Assembly: GCA_910588645.1 (NCBI GenBank)
Contig: CAJUOY010000026.1
Coordinates: forward strand, 1 to 12,374
DNA from: an uncultured Christensenellaceae bacterium
GTDB taxonomy: Bacteria > Bacillota > Clostridia > Christensenellales > Borkfalkiaceae
DNA length: 12,374 nucleotides
Direction: 5' to 3'
Position numbers and translations under genes: made by a program. The stretch's first letter is position 1. Each line of letters starts with the position of its first letter. Below the pieces are notes generated by a model. It was given only the letters and a program-made list of their open reading frames with translations. It was not told where the DNA came from and ran no database searches. This document shows positions 1 through 6,606 of this stretch, one piece after another.

Positions 1-3000
1 TCGTACAGCCTGAACTCGAATATAATCCTCCCACATTTACAGCCGAATTTCCAATAATATCAACGTTAGTTAAAACAATAGTACCCGTTCTCAGATAGAT
101 GCCACCGACATCTCCGCCGATATTATTGCTTACGGTACAATCCGTCATACTGAGCGTGCCGCCGGCTAAGTATACTCCACCCCCGTACGATACCGTTCTA
201 TTGTTGCTGATCTGCGTATCGTTAATTATTAAAGATCCCGAATTTGAATAAACGGTACCGAACTCTCCCGTCCCGGTCATTTCATTGCCGGTTATCTCAC
301 AACCGCTGATTGTAAAACTACTTGTGCTTACGTTATAAATCAGATAATAACCCGTATTGTCGGTTATAGAACTGTTTGTAATACTAAACGGATTACTGCC
401 CTCTATGTATATAAGCGCATGTGCGGTGGTTGTATTGCCTGATATAGTACAGTTCGATACGTTGCCCGTACTGCCCGAAAGCATATTTATTATTTTGTGA
501 CCGGCCGTATTCCCTGTGATCTCGCCTCCCGTAATATTCAGCGACGTACCGGAATGTATGGAGAAAATACAGTTATTGCTTGTTACCGTGTTCCCCGTTA
601 CCGAACCGCCCGACATATTGAACGCTGAACCCGCGTTGTACGTCATAAATACGTCGTAGTTAGAACAACGGTTGCCCGATATATTACCGGACTCCAGGTT
701 GACTACGCCGCCGTTATTGACGAATATAGCTCCGGCGGATACCGAACTGCTGTTAAAACCGCCCGTTATAGTGCCAGTGCCGCCCGTGCCGTTGGCATTA
801 GTTGCAGAACTGTCACGGATAGTTAAAGTTCCCTGTACGTTTATTACGTAGCCGTAGGCGCGAGCAGAAGTTAACGCACGGTCTACTTTGTTTCCGCTAA
901 GCTGCAATATTACGTGCGCGCCCTTGGGGACAAGCAACGCGCCGTTTACATAGCAGTTTGCGGTTGTGCCGAAACTGCCGTTGGTTGCGACCATATCGCC
1001 GTAACTTAAATTACATTCGTAAGGCGCACCGTTTTTCGACAGGGACATTGTTACGGCAAATACCCACATATCGTTGGGATCGTGAGAGAGTATTGCGCCT
1101 TCCAACGCCTCGCCCTCGCCGATATTTATTATCTCTATTCCACCCGCAGTACTGTCCGCAGTGAAAATTTCAGTTGCAAGCTTGGTGTTGTGCAAGCCGA
1201 ATCCCGACGTAAACGCGCCCACCTGAGTGCGGCTGATACCCGCCGCGCTGCCCGCTGCAAGTTCACCCGTTATTTTTATTGCCGTACCGCCGTCCGCAAA
1301 AAGTATATTGCTTAACGCGTTGCCGGAAGTTTTATTATTGTTTACTAACAGTTTGCCCTGTACGCTGAAATTGGCCGTTGAAGTAAGATTTATTCCCGCA
1401 ATGCCGGTATTGCCCGTGACTTCCAATCCGTTAGCTGTAAGTTTGCCCTTTACCTCTATGACGGAAAATGCCGAAGTATTATTAGCTAGCTTTAAATCAG
1501 TTACGTTTAAAGTACCTCTAGCCTGAATATCTACAACTCCGTGCTGCTCGTATATTGCAGTATTATCTTCTACAACGCAGTTCGTTAAGTTAAGTATAGA
1601 ATTAGTGTTATTGCTTACGTAAATTATTGTCGCGCCGCTGTTGCCGGAAATAGTACAACCGGTAACGTTTGCAGTACAGTTATCTACATTGATAGCACTT
1701 GTTCCCGCCGAAGCGTTATTTGAAATGTTATTGTTGATACGGCAATTTGTTACGGTTGAAGGTCCGCGCAAATATAACGCGGGCGAACGCTCGGCACTGT
1801 TATTGCTGACAGTAACGTCATCCATTACAAGCGTACCCAAGGAAAATACTGTACCCCAAACAGATGCCCTCACATTAGTACTCGACCTGGTATTACCCGA
1901 TATTTCACCGCCCGTTATAGTGAGCGCGCCCGTTGCAATATTGTTTTTTATAATCGCGATATCACAGTTGTTATCCGTAATATAACAATCAGTAAGTTCT
2001 GCATGTGAGTTTGCACCGCTTAACTCTACCACGCTTGAAACCGTTTTATTTCCCTGCAAAACGCAGTTAGTCATTTTAAGACCACTGTTTGAACCGTGAC
2101 AACGAATAATACTGTAACTTATTTTACCCGTATTGTTTTCAAAGTTGCAATTTTCAAATTCGAATTTTACAAGATTATCAATATAAATTAAATCGACGCT
2201 TGTAGAATTGTTTTCCGAAAATGTAATATTAGAAAAACTTACGTTTGTTACCTTTGATACAGATTTGTCAGTTCTTAGTACCGCACCGCCGTTGTTACCG
2301 GAAATTACTGCATTGGAAATAATTTGTTCTTTCCCTGCGCTCGTATAATGCCAAAATATAGCTGAAGCAAACGGGCCCTGATTACCGGAAATTTCTCCAC
2401 TGGTCATATTTATTTGACCTTGTATGGTAATTCCGGCGGCCCCTGTAGATGTATTTGCAGTGATATTATCGGTAACTGCACCACCCTTAAAATTTAAAAT
2501 TGTTCCCAAAGCAATATATATGCCTGCAGCGCTACCGTGTGCCGTATTCGCTCTGTTCCCTGTTATATTTCCGCTCTCAAGGTTTAACGTACCAACAGCT
2601 AAGTATATACCGCCGCCAAGATTCGAATAACCGCCCGTTACTTTACCCGTGCCGCCCGTGCCGTTCGCTCCAGTTGCCGAGCTGTCACGGATTGTCAGGG
2701 TTCCGCGCACTTCTATGACCTGACCGTCGGAAAGATAACTTGTAAGTCCGCGGTTTATAGTATGTCCATTTAACTCCAAGATAACGTTTGCACCCTCGGG
2801 CACATAAAGACTGCCGCTTTTATAGCAGTTTTTTCTTGTACCGAAACTGCCTGAAGTTGCCGTCCAATCCGAATACATCGTGGCAACGTAGGGGTTGCCG
2901 TTGTCCGCAAGGCTTGAAAGTACTGCATACTCCCACTGACTGCGGGGATCGAGCGATATTACAACAGCTTCAAAAGTACTTCCAGAACCTTCCGTATCGG

Positions 3001-6000
3001 TGTCCGCCGAAGCACATTCGTTAATAAAATAACTTACCCAAGGATCCTCGCTGTGATATTGCCCGTAACCGTTAGTAACCTTTCCATGATAGGAGCGGTA
3101 AAGACTTATCTTTGCGCCCGCAGTCAAAGCGCCGGATATATTAATGACGCCGGCGGAATCGCTGAAATACAAGTTGGCCTTATCGCCGGAAGGCTTGATA
3201 TTGTCGTTGATTATCGTTTTTCCGCTTATGGAAAAAGTTAAGGACTGGGACAAACTTATGGCATAGTTGTTGGTATTATCCGTAATTGCGGTATCGGTCA
3301 ACGTAATAGTACCGCTACAGTTAATAGTATTACCCGAAGCACCCGACGTGTTGCCGGTTATTGTACAGCCGTCGAAATTGAGCGTAACAGTATTGCCGGT
3401 CGCACAAAATCCTGAGCCGCTGCTGTAAGTTGCCGTGTTACCGCTTGCCGTACAATCAATAAAGTTTACCGTATAGTTACTACCGCAATAAACAGCTCCG
3501 TGTGTATAACCGACGTTATCGGTAAAGTTGCAGCCGATAAATTCAGTATTGGCCAACACGTAAATTAAATTTTTATTGTTTAACGTGCTGTCGTTATTTG
3601 AAAAATCCACCTCTGTAAACGTCGTTTCTGAACTGACGTTAAGCATATCTCCGCTGTATTTATTGCCGGTAAATTCACCGCCCGTCACAGAAACCTTACT
3701 GCCTGAACAAAAATTCACCATAGCAATACTGGTAGTATTCGTATTACCGATTATAGCTACGTCTTCCAAAGTTGCGGTGGTATTGTTCCCGAAATACAGT
3801 ATTCCGCCTGTGGTCTTATTGGCCTTTAAAGTTACCCCTTTTAAATTGACTTTGGGCGCGTTGCCTGAATGGTCCGCTTCTAATATCGTATATGAGCCGA
3901 CGTTGTTTTCTATCGTGACGTATTCGAATTTGGCGGTTCCTAATACGTCTATAAATTCGCAACTGCTGTCAAAGGTATTGTCTTTGATTTGTATAGGGTT
4001 TTGAGGATCGCCGCTAACCGTGAAATTTGCAGTATTTGAGACGTAGAACATTCCGCTTCGGCTGGATTGGTTATTGGTAATTCTGCCGCCAGACATAGTA
4101 AAATGCGCGTTTGTAGAAAGATAAAAAATGTAGTCGCCGACGTTGTTACCCGTAATTATTCCGCCCGTCATCTCAAAGGTACCGCTATTTAAGTAAAGAA
4201 AATAGCTTGAGATAGAGTTTGAGGCGTGGCATTTTGTAATCGTACCCCCCATAAATTTACAATGGCCGTTACTTACTATATGAATAACCGAAGAACTGTT
4301 TTGGGTACTGTTATAACCGCCGGAAAGTTTTCCCGTGCCGTTGGTGCCTTCCAAATCGGTCGCCGAGCTGTCCATTACGATAAGCTCGCCTGAAACGTAA
4401 ACTATGTAACCCGCTGAACGCGCGGAAGTCAAGCCGCGGTTTACTGTATGTCCGTTAAGATCGAGTATTACGCTTGCGCCCGAAGGGACGTACAGCGCGC
4501 CGCTTGTATAACAGTTCGTTACCGATCCGAACGAGCCGGAAGATGCATTCCAGTCCGAATACATCATAGCCGTATAAGTTGCGCCGCCATTTGCAAGGCT
4601 GTTTTTAACAGCCGTTTCCCACTGATTAGCAGGTGTCAGACTTATTAAATTCGCCTCTTTTTGCGTGCCGCCGCCCGAAATTTCTACCTGCATTTCCTCT
4701 ACTACAGATGTAGTTACGTCAGAAAAGAAATGTGTGGCAGGATCGTCCGTAGGGTTATGTGCTCCGTATCCCACCGTAAGTCTGCCGCTCAATGAACGCG
4801 TCACGCCTATACTTGCATCCGTTGTAAGCGGAGATATAATTTCAATAGTTTCGGAGGAAGGTAAAAATACGTTTGCTGAAACATTATTTGAGGTTTTGTT
4901 ACCGCTTATAACAGTAGCCCCGCCAACCTGCACTTTTGTCTTCGGCTCAGAAGAACTCATTTCATTGTTCAATATCGCGTACGGGCCGATATTATCACTT
5001 ATTATCGAATCTTTAATAATAATTTTGAAGTTAATATTATTTGTATTTATTGCGCTTGCATAAGTGCCCGTATTACCTTGTATAGTACATCCCTGAATTG
5101 TAGTAGAAGTAATGTCATCGGTACGGAAAAAGTACATTGCGCCGTACACACCTTCATTATCAGATATAGTGCAATTTTTTAAATTAAGACTGGCGGCTGC
5201 GCCGTATACATTTATACCGCCAACGCCTTGCACCGATGTATTTTCGCTTATGTAACAATTATCCAATACCAATACTGTGTTACGATTGTAAATCGCTCCC
5301 GCATCGTATAATTCATGATTAGTTGCCTGTGAAATATTACCGGTTATTGTGCAATTAGTTAAATTTACAGTGCCGGAATTATTCATATACACACCTGCAC
5401 CGTGATAAGTTTCCACAGAAGAACTTAGCAAAACATTGTTAGAAATTGTAAGGTTGGAAGCATTGAATGAAGATTTTGAACTATAAGTTGATCCTAAATT
5501 AATACCGGCAGTAAAATCTTTTGAACTATTGCCCGAAACCGTACCGCCTGTAATATTAATTTGACCGTAATTATGACAAGATAATCCTTTTCCGTAATTA
5601 CCGGATATTTTTGCCCCTTCGGACATATTTAAGTTACTGTTAGTGAAAATGTATACGCCGCCGGAACCATTTTGGGAGCCTCCGGAGTATGAATTATTGG
5701 CAACGTTTCCGCCTTCAAAATTAAAAGTTCCGCTATGATTTACGTATATTCCGCCGGCACCATTTGATGTATTGTTATTGCCGCCAGTTACCATACCAAG
5801 CTGAGTTCCGGAAGTGTCTTTTAAAGTAAATTCACCCGCAACATTAATTACGTAACCATTTGATCGTGCTGCAGATAAATTTCTGCTTAAAGTATGGCCA
5901 TTTAAATCAAGTTCGATTTTAGCATCTTTGGGTACATTCAAAGCTCCGTAAGTGTACCCTGTACCGGAACCAAAATTTCCGCCTTCCGCACCCCAGTCTG

Positions 6001-6307
6001 CTTCTAGTCTTACGGTATACGTAGCGCCGGTACTGTCTGCAAGACTGTCTGCTATAGCTTTTTGCCAATCAGCCGCTGCCTGTGCGTTTGCCGCGTATAT
6101 TTTGAAATTATCTTCCGTTTTGAAGAAATTACCCACACCAAAAACTATGCCCAGCGTCAACGCCGCCGCGCACAAAATTATGCCGAGTGTTCTCAGCCAA
6201 TTTTTTCTTACCGTTAAAGGTTTTTCAGTCCGCACAGCGGACTGAGGGGTACCCCTCAGGTTTTCGGACGAAGCCGAAACCTTATTCTCAATATTTTTAT
6301 CTTTCAT
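1..6307 (-). CDS. Giant modular beta-helix surface protein, C-terminus cut off by window edge
   Basis: The frame is open from the ATG at 6307 to the left edge: 2,102 codons without a stop. Residues 1-38 are polar and end in a basic stretch (RKNWLR). Residues 40-59 are hydrophobic (LGIILCAAALTLGIVFG), so the segment is either an uncleaved signal anchor or a signal peptide with a long n-region; C46 does not sit in a proper lipobox. Four tandem modules follow. Each opens with a conserved ~100-residue domain (key tryptophans W81, W563, W1125, W1748; motifs YSDW, GSFG, NCY, LYVP, LNGHT, DSSAT, GTG, TGG). Each continues as beta-helix coils with Asn/Cys ladders (NCTISDN, GCTITGN, TMSGGRITNN), and the first three end in a closing domain (GxxTxGYG, FxxD). 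This is the pectate-lyase-like, right-handed beta-helix fold of Clostridia surface proteins. I see no catalytic residues, so a structural or adhesive role is inferred. A weak Shine-Dalgarno (TAGGCG) lies 6 nt upstream. It has its own promoter and lies downstream of a terminated surface-protein gene. The fold is more certain than the function. Confidence 0.93.
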   Translation of the reverse strand, partial: MKDKNIENKVSASSENLRGTPQSAVRTEKPLTVRKNWLRTLGIILCAAALTLGIVFGVGNFFKTEDNFKIYAANAQAAADWQKAIADSLADSTGATYTVRLEADWGAEGGNFGSGTGYTYGALNVPKDAKIELDLNGHTLSRNLSAARSNGYVINVAGEFTLKDTSGTQLGMVTGGNNNTSNGAGGIYVNHSGTFNFEGGNVANNSYSGGSQNGSGGVYIFTNSNLNMSEGAKISGNYGKGLSCHNYGQINITGGTVSGNSSKDFTAGINLGSTYSSKSSFNASNLTISNNVLLSSSVETYHGAGVYMNNSGTVNLTNCTITGNISQATNHELYDAGAIYNRNTVLVLDNCYISENTSVQGVGGINVYGAAASLNLKNCTISDNEGVYGAMYFFRTDDITSTTIQGCTIQGNTGTYASAINTNNINFKIIIKDSIISDNIGPYAILNNEMSSSEPKTKVQVGGATVISGNKTSNNVSANVFLPSSETIEIISPLTTDASIGVTRSLSGRLTVGYGAHNPTDDPATHFFSDVTTSVVEEMQVEISGGGTQKEANLISLTPANQWETAVKNSLANGGATYTAMMYSDWNASSGSFGSVTNCYTSGALYVPSGASVILDLNGHTVNRGLTSARSAGYIVYVSGELIVMDSSATDLEGTNGTGKLSGGYNSTQNSSSVIHIVSNGHCKFMGGTITKCHASNSISSYFLYLNSGTFEMTGGIITGNNVGDYIFYLSTNAHFTMSGGRITNNQSSRSGMFYVSNTANFTVSGDPQNPIQIKDNTFDSSCEFIDVLGTAKFEYVTIENNVGSYTILEADHSGNAPKVNLKGVTLKANKTTGGILYFGNNTTATLEDVAIIGNTNTTSIAMVNFCSGSKVSVTGGEFTGNKYSGDMLNVSSETTFTEVDFSNNDSTLNNKNLIYVLANTEFIGCNFTDNVGYTHGAVYCGSNYTVNFIDCTASGNTATYSSGSGFCATGNTVTLNFDGCTITGNTSGASGNTINCSGTITLTDTAITDNTNNYAISLSQSLTFSISGKTIINDNIKPSGDKANLYFSDSAGVINISGALTAGAKISLYRSYHGKVTNGYGQYHSEDPWVSYFINECASADTDTEGSGSTFEAVVISLDPRSQWEYAVLSSLADNGNPYVATMYSDWTATSGSFGTRKNCYKSGSLYVPEGANVILELNGHTINRGLTSYLSDGQVIEVRGTLTIRDSSATGANGTGGTGKVTGGYSNLGGGIYLAVGTLNLESGNITGNRANTAHGSAAGIYIALGTILNFKGGAVTDNITANTSTGAAGITIQGQINMTSGEISGNQGPFASAIFWHYTSAGKEQIISNAVISGNNGGAVLRTDKSVSKVTNVSFSNITFSENNSTSVDLIYIDNLVKFEFENCNFENNTGKISYSIIRCHGSNSGLKMTNCVLQGNKTVSSVVELSGANSHAELTDCYITDNNCDIAIIKNNIATGALTITGGEISGNTRSSTNVRASVWGTVFSLGTLVMDDVTVSNNSAERSPALYLRGPSTVTNCRINNNISNNASAGTSAINVDNCTANVTGCTISGNSGATIIYVSNNTNSILNLTNCVVEDNTAIYEQHGVVDIQARGTLNVTDLKLANNTSAFSVIEVKGKLTANGLEVTGNTGIAGINLTSTANFSVQGKLLVNNNKTSGNALSNILFADGGTAIKITGELAAGSAAGISRTQVGAFTSGFGLHNTKLATEIFTADSTAGGIEIINIGEGEALEGAILSHDPNDMWVFAVTMSLSKNGAPYECNLSYGDMVATNGSFGTTANCYVNGALLVPKGAHVILQLSGNKVDRALTSARAYGYVINVQGTLTIRDSSATNANGTGGTGTITGGFNSSSVSAGAIFVNNGGVVNLESGNISGNRCSNYDVFMTYNAGSAFNMSGGSVTGNTVTSNNCIFSIHSGTSLNITGGEITGNTAGHKIINMLSGSTGNVSNCTISGNTTTAHALIYIEGSNPFSITNSSITDNTGYYLIYNVSTSSFTISGCEITGNEMTGTGEFGTVYSNSGSLIINDTQISNNRTVSYGGGVYLAGGTLSMTDCTVSNNIGGDVGGIYLRTGTIVLTNVDIIGNSAVNVGGLYSSSGCT
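758..1066 (-). repeat. Opening domain 4 of the beta-helix protein
   Basis: The fourth copy runs from W1748 (DMWVFAVTMSL) through NGSFG, NCY, LLVP, TIRDSSAT and GTGGTGTI to TGG. It departs from copies 2 and 3 in having LSYGDM in place of MYSDW and LSGNKVDR in place of LNGHTxNR. Its beta-helix continues past the window edge. Confidence 0.87.
1156..1368 (-). repeat. Closing domain of module 3
   Basis: This is the third copy of the closing pattern: VQGKLLVNNNKTS, ITGELAAG, GISR, GAFTSGFGLHN and IFTAD. A short linker (GEGEALEGAILSHDPND) leads into opening domain 4. Confidence 0.73.
2630..2935 (-). repeat. Opening domain 3 of the beta-helix protein
   Basis: The third copy runs from W1125 (SQWEYAVLSSL) through MYSDW, SGSFG, NCY, SLYVP, LELNGHT, TIRDSSAT and GTGGTGKV to TGG. 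It is about 102 residues and closest to copy 2 in the first half and to copy 4 in the second (TLTIRDSSAT, NGTGGTG shared). Confidence 0.88.
3020..3232 (-). repeat. Closing domain of module 2
   Basis: This is the second copy of the closing pattern: ISGKTIINDN, then ISGALTAGAKISLYR, GKVTNGYG and DPWVSYFIN. An acidic Ser/Thr/Gly-rich linker (ADTDTEGSGS) separates it from opening domain 3. Confidence 0.73.
4316..4621 (-). repeat. Opening domain 2 of the beta-helix protein
   Basis: The second copy runs from W563 (NQWETAVKNSL) through MYSDW, SGSFG, NCY, ALYVP, LDLNGHT, DSSAT and GTNGTGKL to SGG. It is about 102 residues. DNA similarity to copies 3 and 4 is visible by eye, for example GCCGAGCTGTC near 4360, also present near 2677. 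Confidence 0.88.
4718..4930 (-). repeat. Closing domain of module 1
   Basis: About 71 residues end the first beta-helix. They run from VGGATVISGNKTS through SIGVTR, GRLTVGYG and HN to FFSD, followed by a non-helix linker before opening domain 2. The same pattern recurs at the ends of modules 2 and 3, so the modules are complete units with their own start and end pieces. Confidence 0.75.
5780..6067 (-). repeat. Opening domain 1 of the beta-helix protein
   Basis: This is the first and most divergent of four homologous opening domains, from W81 (ADWQKAIADSL) to MVTGG. It keeps ADW, NFG, GALNVP, LDLNGHT and VINV, but lacks the Cys of NCY and the SSAT motif found in the other copies. It is about 96 residues long and leads directly into beta-helix coils (GAGGIYV, GGNVANN). 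Confidence 0.85.
6225..6282. repeat. Cluster of three abutting inverted repeats inside the coding frame
   Basis: Three near-contiguous palindromes are read directly. The first has perfect 9-bp arms TCAGTCCGC and GCGGACTGA around ACA (6225-6245). The second is a perfect 18-bp palindrome, CTGAGGGGTACCCCTCAG (6242-6259). The third pairs AGGTTT-CGG with CCG-AAACCT (6258-6282) with one bulged T and a 6-nt loop. They encode residues ~9-28 of the beta-helix protein, in its cytoplasmic tail, without breaking the frame. The density of symmetry is far above that of the surrounding coding DNA and suggests a mobile palindromic repeat unit inserted in frame. Confidence 0.7.
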
Positions 6308-6316
6308 AGTTCGCCT
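6308..6316 (-). promoter_or_regulatory. Weak ribosome binding site of the beta-helix gene
   Basis: TAGGCG ends about 4 nt before the ATG at 6307, with the AGG core 6 nt away. It is the only Shine-Dalgarno-like sequence near the start and supports this ATG, which also gives the full membrane segment. Confidence 0.5.
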
Positions 6317-6384
6317 ATTCGGTTTTATCGCTGTATATATTTACGATATACCCTTGATATAAATACTTCCTTTTTTTGTTTTCA

Positions 6385-6402
6385 TTTTTGCACACGCAAA
6401 AA
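6385..6402. repeat. Short hairpin in the leader of the beta-helix gene
   Basis: TTTTTGC and GCAAAAA form 7-bp perfect arms around ACAC, about 25-40 nt into the predicted leader RNA. On the minus strand no U-run follows, so it is not a terminator. It could stabilise the mRNA 5' end; no known riboswitch is recognised. Confidence 0.4.
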
Positions 6403-6404
6403 GT

Positions 6405-6431
6405 TATACTGCGGACAGTATATACACTGTA
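6405..6431. promoter_or_regulatory. Overlapping inverted repeats at the transcription start, possible operator
   Basis: TATACTG-CGGA-CAGTATA (6405-6422) overlaps ACAGT-N6-ACTGT (6415-6430) and TACAC-TGTA (6423-6431). The set covers about -6 to +21 relative to the predicted start, the usual place for a repressor operator. The regulator is unknown. The TACA/TGTA half-sites only loosely resemble BlaI/CopY operators (one-base spacer instead of two). A small leader hairpin is the alternative. Confidence 0.4.
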
Positions 6432-6460
6432 AATATATCACTATTATAATAATATTACAA
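6432..6460 (-). promoter_or_regulatory. Sigma-A-type promoter of the beta-helix gene
   Basis: On the minus strand, -35 TTGTAA (6460-6455) is separated by 17 bp from -10 TATATT (6437-6432), which is preceded by TGA, an extended -10 (TGn). Predicted transcription starts near 6425, giving a ~118-nt leader before the ATG at 6307. A competing TATAAT at 6448-6443 has a poor -35 partner. Confidence 0.6.
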
Positions 6461-6467
6461 GTAAATT

Positions 6468-6488
6468 AAGGTGATTTCACCTTTTTTT
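6468..6488 (+). other. Inverted repeat with T-run just upstream of the -35 element
   Basis: AAGGTGA-TT-TCACCTT (6468-6483) is followed on the plus strand by a run of T to 6488. It could be a weak rightward terminator, an operator next to the -35, or an A-tract UP element as read on the minus strand. The stem is short (6-7 bp), so a terminator role is doubtful. Confidence 0.4.
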
Positions 6489-6557
6489 CTGTTTTTACCG
6501 TTATTTCTACGGAAAATTTAAGAAAAATCGACTATTCAGCTTATATTTTTACAATTT

Positions 6558-6591
6558 AAAAACCCGCGGCAAAATTTTGCCGCGGGCTTTT
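6558..6591 (-). terminator. Intrinsic terminator of the LRR surface-protein gene, bidirectional in form
   Basis: The perfect 24-bp palindrome CCCGCGGCAAAATTTTGCCGCGGG (6563-6586, given here on the plus strand) lies about 20 nt past the TAA stop. On the minus strand a run of T follows (complement of 6558-6562). On the plus strand CTTTT also follows, so it could stop transcription from both sides. It separates the two genes into independent transcription units. Confidence 0.88.
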
Positions 6592-6606
6592 ATTTATGCG
6601 TTTTAA

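Noticed and set aside
6158..6172. Lipoprotein lipobox around C46
   Set aside because: Residues before the Cys are I-I-L with no small residue at -1, and the Cys lies inside the hydrophobic core, so a type II signal peptidase site is unlikely.
958..6245. Numerous plus-strand frames of 60-140 codons across the left half
   Set aside because: All lie antisense to the continuous beta-helix frame, whose repeated motifs prove the minus strand is coding.
1..6307. Tandem coils as a CRISPR or DNA-level satellite
   Set aside because: Repetition is at protein level with variable lengths and many substitutions; there are no identical direct repeats with spacers.
1..6307. Pectate lyase or other polysaccharide lyase activity
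   Set aside because: The fold fits but no Ca-binding Asp cluster or catalytic Arg/Lys pattern could be recognised.
6341..6385. 14-codon upstream frame in the leader (MKTKKGSIYIKGIS)
   Set aside because: It has no Shine-Dalgarno, its start sits beside a hairpin, and there is no attenuator downstream; a leader peptide cannot be supported.
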